Positions 8,623 to 14,813 of a DNA stretch of 64,000 bases are shown here, in pieces. The stretch covers positions 1-64,000 of the forward strand of contig NZ_LGTB01000012.1 of NCBI RefSeq assembly GCF_001238275.1. The letters are read 5' to 3'. A program made the translations under genes and the position numbers. The stretch comes from Bradyrhizobium viridifuturi. GTDB lineage: Bacteria > Pseudomonadota > Alphaproteobacteria > Rhizobiales > Xanthobacteraceae. The notes beneath the pieces were generated by a model. It saw only the letters and a list, made by a program, of their open reading frames with translations. It was not told the origin of the DNA and searched no databases. Position 1 is the first letter of the stretch; each line of letters opens with the position of its first letter.

Positions 8623-8786
8623 CCACGTCCCGGGAACAGGCGATTGCTGAGACCCCGGCCAGCCAAGGCCGGACGGGTAGCGCTCTATCCGCTGAGCTAC
8701 CGGTGCACATGACACCGGGCGGGATTCGAACCCGCGACCTCTCGTTTCACAGACGATGTAACAGCGATCTTCACCACGGGGCGTGG
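8623..8786 (-). ncRNA. yrlA: Y RNA-like unit 3, with complete permuted tRNA mimic (YrlA type)
   Basis: 164 nt. The outer stem pairs 8777-8786 with 8623-8632 (9 of 10 pairs). The conserved loop strands GTGGTGAA and CGCCTGTTCC follow, then the inner stem 8762-8769 with 8642-8649 (GATCGCTG/CAGCAATC, one C-A mismatch at the bulge position). Inside, the T arm at 8719-8735 has GCGGG stem and TTCGAAT loop. Next is a capped acceptor stem, CCGGTG with CACCGG, and the D arm at 8682-8697 (GCTCAGCGGATAGAGC). A CCGGCC/GGCCGG hairpin follows. The two tRNA halves are in reversed order, and no anticodon arm exists. Confidence 0.88.
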
Positions 8787-8793
8787 AAGGGGT

Positions 8794-8874
8794 CGGCGGG
8801 GAACAAGCGATGCTGTTGCTGCCCTTGCGGGCACCGTGGTTCAGACGAAGTAACAGACATCTTCACCACCGCCG
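8794..8874 (-). ncRNA. Y RNA-like unit 2, short form without tRNA module
   Basis: 81 nt, close to the size of classical Y RNAs. The outer stem pairs CGGCGG (8869-8874) with CCGCCG (8794-8799). The inner stem pairs GATG-U-CTGTT (8852-8861) with AACAGCATC (8809-8817), leaving one bulged U where units 3 and 4 have C. The loop strands GTGGTGAA and CGCTTGTTCC are kept. The interior has only a GCCCGCAAGGGC hairpin also present in unit 4, with no T arm or D arm. Confidence 0.8.
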
Positions 8875-8896
8875 CGCCGATGCTTGCGCATCGGCG
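8875..8896 (-). other. spacer hairpin with GCAA tetraloop between Y units 1 and 2
   Basis: CGCCGATGC-GCAA-GCATCGGCG forms a perfect 9-bp stem capped by a GNRA tetraloop on the minus strand. It abuts the 5' end of unit 2 exactly. It could mark a processing site or act as a structural boundary in a polycistronic RNA. It has no T-run, so it is not an intrinsic terminator. Confidence 0.6.
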
Positions 8897-8903
8897 AATG
8901 GGT

Positions 8904-9088
8904 CCGCTGGGGAACGGGCGATATCGGCTTGAGCAGTGACGCAACACGGCATCCATCCTTGCGGAGGAAAACCGTGCCGGGCCGCGTGCGGATCCCCTCG
9001 CGAGGGCCGCATCCCGGTGCGTGCGCCAAAGGCGGGGATCGAACCCGCTTTCACCAGACGAAGTATCCGACATCTTCACCACCAGCGG
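8904..9088 (-). ncRNA. Y RNA-like unit 1, long form with T arm and extra hairpins
   Basis: 185 nt. The outer stem is a perfect 7-bp pairing, CCGCTGG (9082-9088) with CCAGCGG (8904-8910). The loop strands GTGGTGAA and CGCCCGTTCC are conserved. The inner stem, 9067-9074 with 8920-8927 (GATGTCGG/CCGATATC), is eight pairs with a G-U in place of the bulge. The interior has a T arm of GCGGG stem and TTCGATC loop, then a CCCTCGCGAGGG hairpin and another closed by CACGG/CCGTG, in place of a recognisable D arm. Confidence 0.78.
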
Positions 9089-9314
9089 CGGTCGGACCAC
9101 AGCGATGCGGCCGACCGTTTCGTGAATAGTTGATGGCGGCGCTGTCGACGCGCCGCCCATTGCGAACTCCTCGGAGTTCGCTCTGCCATCGGTATCCGGC
9201 TCATCGCCTCGTTCCCTCCGGCAGGCCCCGCGCGCTTGGGCACGCGCGTCTCCGCGCGAGCCCCGGGATCCGGGTCTCCCGTTCCGGCTTGCGCCGGGCA
9301 GTTCAGATGAGCCG
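9089..9314 (-). other. structured non-coding leader upstream of the Y RNA units
   Basis: No credible coding frame. On the minus strand four elements follow one another. A 118-nt domain (9197-9314) is closed by a perfect 9-bp long-range stem, CGGCTCATC with GATGAGCCG, and contains a CCGG-CGCAAG-CCGG hairpin. Hairpins with perfect arms lie at 9162-9181 (GCGAACTCC/GGAGTTCGC) and 9135-9157 (GGCGGCGC/GCGCCGCC). A 7-bp hairpin at 9089-9117 abuts unit 1. It lacks the GTGGTGAA motif, so it is not a fifth Y unit. Its role is unknown. Confidence 0.6.
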
Positions 9315-9327
9315 TGCTGCGGACAAC

Positions 9328-9361
9328 AAAAAACCCTCCGGAGCACTTGGCTCGGGAGGGT
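9328..9361 (-). terminator. intrinsic terminator in the leader of the Y RNA/TROVE unit
   Basis: On the minus strand, ACCCTCC pairs with GGAGGGT, with inner pairing GAGC/GCTC around CAAGT, immediately followed by six T residues. This is a textbook rho-independent terminator. It lies between the 34-codon ORF and the Y RNA array. It may therefore end a short leader transcript and act as an attenuator for everything downstream. Confidence 0.8.
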
Positions 9362-9388
9362 CCGTTTAGGCGGACTGTCGACCTCGCA

Positions 9389-9493
9389 TTATGCGAGGTC
9401 GCTCCCATGAGCCGGGCACGCGCTATCGATCGGCCGCAGGCCGTTCGACAGTTGGCGGGATATTTCAAATCCGTAGTGCATCATCTGGCTCAT
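9389..9493 (-). CDS. 34-aa leader ORF upstream of the Y RNA array
   Basis: Short frame starting MSQMMHYGFEISRQLSNGLR and ending GSDLA. It is positioned about 30 bases after the predicted transcription start. Its stop codon falls in the loop of a perfect 9-bp hairpin (9380-9400, GACCTCGCA/TGCGAGGTC), itself followed by a GTCCG/CGGAC hairpin and the terminator. This layout resembles a translated leader peptide coupled to attenuation. There is no good ribosome site and no run of one amino acid that would name a sensed metabolite, so coding status is uncertain. Confidence 0.4.
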   Translation of the reverse strand: MSQMMHYGFEISRQLSNGLRPIDSACPAHGSDLA

Positions 9494-9530
9494 GTTTGAT
9501 CGCGAACGGTGGTGCTCGCGAAGGTTGCGG

Positions 9531-9559
9531 GACATACGCCTCGTCGATGTTGATGTCAA
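9531..9559 (-). promoter_or_regulatory. predicted sigma-70 promoter for the leader/Y RNA/TROVE unit
   Basis: Minus strand TTGACA (9554-9559), a spacer of exactly 17 bases, then TATGTC (9531-9536). The -35 is a perfect consensus and the -10 keeps TAT. Transcription would start near 9523 and run through the leader ORF, the terminator and, if not stopped there, the four Y units and the TROVE gene. Confidence 0.55.
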
Positions 9560-9585
9560 CAACCGAAATGATAGCGACGGAAAAT

Positions 9586-10527
9586 TCAGCGCTGCTTGCG
9601 CGGCTTCGCTTTGTTCGCGGGCTTGCTGCCGCGCGCAGCGATCCGCGTCAGCGCATCTGCAAACGCGCGTGCGGCGGGACCGAGCGGCTCGTCGAGCCGG
9701 TGCGCGAAATAGGCCTCCATTGCAAGCGCCGCGTTGCGACCAAGCGCGCCGGTCTCGATCCGCACCAGGCGGCGTTCGCTCAAGTCGCGCGCCACCTGCC
9801 AGCGCGGCAGCCGGCCCCAACCGAGTCCGGCCAGGATCATGGCGTGCTTGGTGTCCTGATTGCTGACCCTGCAAATCTGCGGCGAGAGGACGCCGAAGGT
9901 GCGGCCTTCCGATAACGGCGTCGGGTCCGACAGCACGATCTGCAGATGATCGGCGAGGTCGGCGACGCTCTTGCGGCCGCGGCGCGCGAGCGGATGGCTT
10001 GCGGAGGCGACGGCGATTATCTGCACGGAGCAGATCGCGTCGAGCGCGAGGCGGGGATCGCGAAAATCCTCACCGACGGTGACCGCGAGCGCGCTGCGCC
10101 GTTCGGTCAGGGCGGCGATCGGACCGCCCATCGGTTCGACCGCGAGCCGCACGCTCACCGATGGATAGGCCGCCCGCATCTCGGTCAGCGCCGCGCCGAC
10201 GGCGGCGATCGGAAACAGCGTGTCGACGACGACAGCGAGTTCCGACTCCACCCCGTCGCCAAGACCGTGCGCCCGTGCCCGCATCGCATCGACCCGGAGC
10301 AGCAGGTCGCGCGCGTTGCCGAGCAGCGCCTTGCCCTCGGCCGTCAGCGCCGGGCGATGGCTGGTGCGGTCGAACAGCATGATGCCGAGTTCGGCCTCGA
10401 GGTTGGCGATGGCGTGGCTGACCGCGGACTGCACCCGCGCCAGCTTCGCCGCGGCGGCACGGAAGCTGCCGCTGTCGGCGATGGAGACGAAGACGCGGAT
10501 CTGGTCGAGCGTGAGGTTGTCGAGCAT
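9586..10527 (-). CDS. LysR family transcriptional regulator
   Basis: 313 aa. The N-terminal HTH reads LTLDQIRVFVSIADSGSFRAAAAKL followed by VQSAVSHAIANLEAELG, as in canonical LysR proteins. A substrate-binding-like domain covers residues 90-295, and the C terminus is a basic tail rich in Lys, Pro and Arg. It is divergent from the MFS transporter at 10624, with a T-N11-A type site between them, so it probably controls that transporter. Inducer unknown. Confidence 0.92.
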   Translation of the reverse strand: MLDNLTLDQIRVFVSIADSGSFRAAAAKLARVQSAVSHAIANLEAELGIMLFDRTSHRPALTAEGKALLGNARDLLLRVDAMRARAHGLGDGVESELAVVVDTLFPIAAVGAALTEMRAAYPSVSVRLAVEPMGGPIAALTERRSALAVTVGEDFRDPRLALDAICSVQIIAVASASHPLARRGRKSVADLADHLQIVLSDPTPLSEGRTFGVLSPQICRVSNQDTKHAMILAGLGWGRLPRWQVARDLSERRLVRIETGALGRNAALAMEAYFAHRLDEPLGPAARAFADALTRIAARGSKPANKAKPRKQR

Positions 10528-10533
10528 GATCTA

Positions 10534-10546
10534 TTGAATCGATCAA
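10534..10546. promoter_or_regulatory. candidate LysR box (T-N11-A)
   Basis: TTGA-ATCGA-TCAA is a short interrupted palindrome with the T-N11-A form bound by LysR regulators. It lies 7 bases in front of the LysR start codon and 78 bases before the divergent MFS gene. Position and form support an autoregulatory site, but binding is inferred. Confidence 0.45.
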
Positions 10547-10623
10547 CAGGATGCAAAACATATCACTCCTGTCGATGATCGGGAAACGCTATTTGTGGTG
10601 ACTTCAATAGGGTGGGTGCACGC

Positions 10624-11847
10624 ATGACGATCGAGACGACCTTGGCGCGGCAGAGCGAGGCGAAGCGATGGGCGACGGTCGCCGTCGTGATCGGTTGCGG
10701 GATCGGCGCCGCGCTGCAGGTCGGCAAGGTGCCGATCGCCGCGGCGATGCTGCAGCAGAACCTCGGCATCGACCTCGCCGCGGTCGGCTCGGTCGGCGGT
10801 ATCTTTGCGGTGCTCGGGCTGGTCGGCAGCGTGCCGGCGGGCGTCATGATCGCAGCGGTCGGCGCGCGCCGGGTAATGCTGTGCGGCCTTGCCGCCATCA
10901 CGCTCGGTGCGGCGTCCGGCGCGCTCGCGCCGTCACTTGCGGTGCTGCTGGCATCGCGTCTGCTGGAAGGGCTCGGCTTCCTGCTGGTGATGGTCGCAGC
11001 TCCCGCACTGCTCGATCGCGTCGTTGCTGTCGGTGCGCGCGACGTCACGATGGCGGTTTGGAGTTGCGTGATGCCGTTCGGGATCGCGCTGGCGCTGGTT
11101 GCGGGGCCGATGTTCGATGGCTGGCGCGCGATCTGGTGGGCCAGTGCCGCGTTTGTGGCGTTGCTGTTCATTCTCGCCAGCGTCTTCGTCCCTGAAGTCG
11201 CATCGCGGAGCGGCCCGGCGCGTGCCGGCCTGATGCAGGAAGCAACCGCGCTGGCGCGGCGCCGCACTCCGGCGCTGCTGATGGTGCTGTTTGCGCTCTA
11301 CAGCCTGATGTTCTTTGCGCTGTTCAGCTTCCTGCCGATCCTGCTCACCGCGCGGCTCGGAGTCTCCGGCCAAGCCGCAGGCGGTCTCAGTGCACTGGCG
11401 GCGGCGGCCAACGTGGTCGGCAATCTCGCTGCCGGCAGTTTGCTGGCGCGTGGCGTCAACCGCAATGTGCTGATTGCCGTGGCGGCGTTCGTGATGGGCG
11501 TCTCCGCGCTCGGGATATTCCTGCCGGTGCTCGGCGGCTGGGGTGCATTCTGGCTGTGCCTGCTGTTCTCGGCTGTCGGCGGCCTGATCCCGGCGACGCT
11601 GCTCGCAACCGCGCCGGCGGCGGCGCGTTCGGCGGCGATGGTGCCGGTCATGATGGGGCTGTTGATGACCGGCAGCAATTTCGGCCAGGTCACCGGACCG
11701 ATCGCGGTCGGCGCGGTCGTCTCGGCCTGGGGCTGGGGCGCCGCCAGCGTGATGGTGGTCGTGGCGGCGATCCTTGCCGGTCTTGCTGCTTGGCTGCTCG
11801 CGCGCGGCGATCACAACCGCGTGGGTGAGGCAAGGGGCCCGGCTTGA
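10624..11847 (+). CDS. MFS transporter
   Basis: 407 aa with about 12 hydrophobic segments and the MFS loop motif around GVMIAAVGARRVMLCG, roughly residue 78-93. It resembles CynX/NimT and arabinose-efflux type carriers. I use ATG 10624 with GGTGGG upstream; a GTG at 10612 is in frame. It is divergently paired with the LysR gene, the usual arrangement for an inducible exporter or importer. Substrate not determinable. Confidence 0.85.
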   Translation: MTIETTLARQSEAKRWATVAVVIGCGIGAALQVGKVPIAAAMLQQNLGIDLAAVGSVGGIFAVLGLVGSVPAGVMIAAVGARRVMLCGLAAITLGAASGALAPSLAVLLASRLLEGLGFLLVMVAAPALLDRVVAVGARDVTMAVWSCVMPFGIALALVAGPMFDGWRAIWWASAAFVALLFILASVFVPEVASRSGPARAGLMQEATALARRRTPALLMVLFALYSLMFFALFSFLPILLTARLGVSGQAAGGLSALAAAANVVGNLAAGSLLARGVNRNVLIAVAAFVMGVSALGIFLPVLGGWGAFWLCLLFSAVGGLIPATLLATAPAAARSAAMVPVMMGLLMTGSNFGQVTGPIAVGAVVSAWGWGAASVMVVVAAILAGLAAWLLARGDHNRVGEARGPA

Positions 11848-11911
11848 CGGCGCCGACGCGGAGGGCGAAGGAGGGATCCGTCTCTCACGCCAACGACAAC
11901 AGGAAAGTTTC

Positions 11912-12256
11912 ATGACACGCGTGCGCTGTATCACCGAAATGGGCATGGGCGTCGACGTACACGGCCGCGATGCCACCAAGGCCGCCAAGCGGGCGGTGTC
12001 GGATGCGATCCGCCATTCCAGCCTCGGCTTCTTCCGCATGCTCGGCAAGACCGCCAACGACATGTTCGTCGACGTCACGATCGCCGTGCCGAATCCCGAA
12101 GCGGTCGATACCGAAGCCGTCGCCAAGGAACTGCCCTATGGCACCAAGACCGTGAAGGCGATCGCCGGCGGGCTCGAGATTCCGTCCGATCTCGGCAACG
12201 ACCCGATCCTGATCGCGAACGCCGCCGTCATCGTCAGCTTCGACGACGGGAAATGA
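11912..12256 (+). CDS. Lin0512 family protein
   Basis: 114 aa. It starts MTRVRCITEMGMGVDVHGRD and contains TKAAKRAVSDAIRHSSLGFF, the signature of the Lin0512 family, small conserved proteins of unknown function with a possible ring-shaped alpha/beta fold. ATG 11912 has AGGAAAG 8 bases upstream. It may be cotranscribed with the MFS gene 64 bases before it. No function is assigned to the family. Confidence 0.85.
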   Translation: MTRVRCITEMGMGVDVHGRDATKAAKRAVSDAIRHSSLGFFRMLGKTANDMFVDVTIAVPNPEAVDTEAVAKELPYGTKTVKAIAGGLEIPSDLGNDPILIANAAVIVSFDDGK

Positions 12257-12285
12257 AAGCGGAGGCGGCGACCGGTATGCGTGCG

Positions 12286-13167
12286 TTACTCGCCGCCCTT
12301 GAAATAGTCCGGCTTGCCGGTCGTCCAGGTCTCGCCCCAATGCTGGCCGCCGCCGTCGACGGTCAGCGTCTCGCCGGTGATGAACTTGCCGGAGGGCGCG
12401 GCGAGATAGACGGCGGCTTCCGCGATGTCCCAGGGCGTGCCCGGGCGCATCATCGGGTTGGAGCGTGGATAGGCGGCGCGCGCCGCCTCGCTGTAGACGT
12501 TCCAGCCATCGGTCTCGATCGCGCCGGGCGCGATGCAGTTGATGCGGATGTGCAGCGGCGCCCATTCGACCGCAAGCGCACGCGACAGCCCGATCACGCC
12601 GGAGCGTGCCGCGATCGAGTGCGCGATGCCGTAGAGGCCGTGCGTCGTGACCACGACGATGTTGACGATGCTGCCCTGATGTTTGCGGTCGCGCCAGCGC
12701 TGCGCCGCCGCCTGCATCATGTACCAGGTGCCGTTGAGGTTGGTGTTGATGACCGCGTTCCAGCCCTTGATCGAGACATCGATCGCGGCCTGCGGGAACT
12801 GGCCACCGGCGCTGTTGACGAGATGATCGATGCGGCCGTGCTCGGCCCACAGCGCGTCGAACATCATGTTGACCGCATCGGCATCCCTGATGTCGGCGAC
12901 ATGCGCGGACGCCTTCAGCCCGCGATGGCCGAGATGATCGACCAGCGCGTCGAGTTTGTCGGCATTGCGTCCCGCGACGACGACATGCGCGCCGAGCCGG
13001 GCGAACAGCCAGGCGATGGCGCGGCCGATGCCGCCGGCGCCGCCGGACACCACGGCCACCTGACCGGCCAGCGCGTCGGCCGCGAACACGGTCGGGTGTG
13101 TAGCGAGCTCGTCGTCGGAGAGGCCGAGCGCTGCGCCTGTCTGTTGATCGTGCCCTTGATCGTTCAT
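12286..13167 (-). CDS. SDR family oxidoreductase, PECR/2,4-dienoyl-CoA reductase-like
   Basis: 293 aa. The NAD(P)-binding motif GGAGGIGRA is near residue 43, NSAGG near 118, and the C-terminal GETLTVDGGG is present. The usual YxxxK catalytic pair is absent: the region reads GLYGIAHSIAARSGVIGLSR, where peroxisomal trans-2-enoyl-CoA reductases also have HSxAARAGV. So it probably reduces or otherwise handles an enoyl-CoA-type substrate rather than an ordinary alcohol. It is divergent from the glutathione transferase at 13238. Confidence 0.85.
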   Translation of the reverse strand: MNDQGHDQQTGAALGLSDDELATHPTVFAADALAGQVAVVSGGAGGIGRAIAWLFARLGAHVVVAGRNADKLDALVDHLGHRGLKASAHVADIRDADAVNMMFDALWAEHGRIDHLVNSAGGQFPQAAIDVSIKGWNAVINTNLNGTWYMMQAAAQRWRDRKHQGSIVNIVVVTTHGLYGIAHSIAARSGVIGLSRALAVEWAPLHIRINCIAPGAIETDGWNVYSEAARAAYPRSNPMMRPGTPWDIAEAAVYLAAPSGKFITGETLTVDGGGQHWGETWTTGKPDYFKGGE

Positions 13168-13237
13168 GGCCGGTTGCGGACCTTGCGGCTTTCACTGAGC
13201 TCCGTACATTAGCCACCCAACAACAACCCTGCAAAGA

Positions 13238-13951
13238 ATGTCTGATATGACCGATCTGTCGGCTTTTCCCATCACAAAACGCTGGCCCGCCCAGCATCCG
13301 GACCGTCTGCAGCTCTATTCGCTGCCGACGCCGAACGGCGTGAAGGTCTCGATCATGCTTGAGGAGATCGGGCTGCCGTACGAGGTCCATCTCGTCGACT
13401 TCAACAAGGACGACCAGAAGTCGGCCGAGTTCCTGTCATTGAACCCGAACGGCAAGATCCCGGCGATCCTCGATCCCAACGGCCCCGGCGGCAAGCCGCT
13501 GGCGCTGTTCGAGTCCGGTGCCATCCTGCAATATCTCGCGGAGAAGACCGGCAAGCTGTTGCCGGCGGATGCAGCGCGCCGCTACCAGGCGATCCAGTGG
13601 GTGCACTTCCAGATGGGCGGCATCGGGCCGATGTTCGGCCAGGTCGGCTTCTTCCACAAATTCGCCGGCAAGGATTATGAGGACAAGCGGCCGTTGCAGC
13701 GCTACGTCGCGGAGTCCGCGCGCCTGCTCGGTGTGATGGAGAGCCATCTCGTCGGACGGCAGTGGTTCATGGACGATGAATATACCATTGCCGACATCTC
13801 GATGCTCGGCTGGGTGCGCAATCTGATCGGCTTCTACGGCGCGCGCGAGCTCGTCGAGTTCGACCGGTTCAAGAACGTCGCTGCGTGGCTCGAACGCGGT
13901 CTGAAGCGCCCGGCCGTGGAACGCGGGTTGAATATTCCGAAGCGTCCGTGA
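13238..13951 (+). CDS. glutathione S-transferase family protein
   Basis: 237 aa. The thioredoxin-fold N-terminal domain has LYSLPTPNGVKVSIMLEEIG and the glutathione-binding NPNGKIPAI...FESGAIL segment. The C-terminal helical domain contains YTIADISMLGWV, the conserved folding motif. The overall form is that of Nu-class (YfcG/YghU-like) transferases, which are disulfide-bond reductases. A start at 13238 is used; ATG 13247 is also in frame. Confidence 0.9.
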   Translation: MSDMTDLSAFPITKRWPAQHPDRLQLYSLPTPNGVKVSIMLEEIGLPYEVHLVDFNKDDQKSAEFLSLNPNGKIPAILDPNGPGGKPLALFESGAILQYLAEKTGKLLPADAARRYQAIQWVHFQMGGIGPMFGQVGFFHKFAGKDYEDKRPLQRYVAESARLLGVMESHLVGRQWFMDDEYTIADISMLGWVRNLIGFYGARELVEFDRFKNVAAWLERGLKRPAVERGLNIPKRP

Positions 13952-13955
13952 GCAG

Positions 13956-14501
13956 CTATTTCAGCAACTCATAGACGATCGGATTGTCGGCGCAGGCACG
14001 CAGACCGCACTCGAGCAGGGTCGAGACCACGTTCAGCGCCGTCAGCCCGATCACCAGCCAAACGGCGCCTTGCGCCAATCCGCCGGGCACGGTGGCTTGT
14101 GCTGCGCGGTGGTCGAACTGGCGGTCGAACAGCAGCATGGCGGCGAGCAGGACGATCGCCGCGATGAAGCCGATCAGCGCCCACGTATAATAGTGATAGC
14201 CGAGCAGTGCCGAGCCGTAGCCGGCATCGCCGGGGAGGATGTGCAGCAGCACCTGCCGGGTCGAGACCGAGGCGCCGAGCACGGCCGTTAGCAGCGACAG
14301 GGCATAATGGCTCGGCCGTGGTCCGAAGCGGATGTTCAGGATCGGCCCGATCGCCAGCAGGGCGAACAGGATGCGCTGCAGCAAACACAGCGGGCAGGGC
14401 AGCTCGTGCAGCAGCAGTTGCGCCGCAAAAGCAGCACTCAGCAGGAGCGCGAGGGCATAGAGCGCGAGCGCATTCAGGATCACGGCCCTTGTATCGGTCA
14501 T
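13956..14501 (-). CDS. disulfide bond formation protein B (DsbB-like)
   Basis: 181 aa membrane protein with four hydrophobic segments. The first periplasmic pair is CPLC in HELPCPLCLLQR, the CxxC that passes electrons to quinone. A second Cys pair near the C terminus (LLECGLRACADNP) probably oxidises a DsbA-like partner. It lies 8 bases after the DUF5993 gene in the same direction, a pairing that implies joint function. It converges with the GST gene. Confidence 0.85.
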   Translation of the reverse strand: MTDTRAVILNALALYALALLLSAAFAAQLLLHELPCPLCLLQRILFALLAIGPILNIRFGPRPSHYALSLLTAVLGASVSTRQVLLHILPGDAGYGSALLGYHYYTWALIGFIAAIVLLAAMLLFDRQFDHRAAQATVPGGLAQGAVWLVIGLTALNVVSTLLECGLRACADNPIVYELLK

Positions 14502-14509
14502 CGCCGGCC

Positions 14510-14668
14510 TCAGAACGACAAGGTGAGACGGTCGGTGGCGTGATGCAGCAAGGTCGCGACGCAGGCGACCAGGATCACCGCGAACAGGCCGATCGCCAGC
14601 CGACGCGGACCACGCCAGGCCACCAGCATGGCGATGGTGATGGCGAGAAACAGTGCGGTGAATTCCAT
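14510..14668 (-). CDS. DUF5993 family small membrane protein
   Basis: 52 aa, two transmembrane segments: EFTALFLAITIAMLVAW, then RLAIGLFAVILVACVATLLH. It has a strong ribosome site (CGGAGG) about 10 bases before ATG 14668 and sits directly upstream of the dsbB-like gene. DUF5993 proteins are known mainly from this neighbourhood. It is probably an accessory of the DsbB-like protein, but its role is unknown. Confidence 0.75.
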   Translation of the reverse strand: MEFTALFLAITIAMLVAWRGPRRLAIGLFAVILVACVATLLHHATDRLTLSF

Positions 14669-14813
14669 CCTCAGCCTCCGGGTGCGAGCCGGCCGCAGTC
14701 TATGACAGATTCGTGTGTGCCGGCGGCGGCGCGAATGGGCATTGTCGCTTGCGCGTTGCTCCGCCAAGATGGCACCACTCGTTGTGTCAAATCTTAGCCT
14801 TCCGGGACATCTC

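Noticed and set aside
8641..8760. Apparent tRNA gene, with a perfect T arm and D arm
   Set aside because: The two halves are in the wrong order (T arm before acceptor and D arm), there is no anticodon arm, and the segment is closed by the Y-type stems. It is a permuted mimic, not a tRNA or a broken tRNA.
8703..9133. Short proteins containing GGIRTRDL or similar on the plus strand across the Y RNA region
   Set aside because: These are translations of T-arm sequence (GGGATTCGAACCC), a well-known artefact. No ribosome sites and no codon bias.
9389..9874. 161-aa protein on the minus strand overlapping the LysR 3' end
   Set aside because: The first part is out of frame with and inside the LysR gene; only the last 34 codons lie in the free leader region and are reported as a possible leader ORF.
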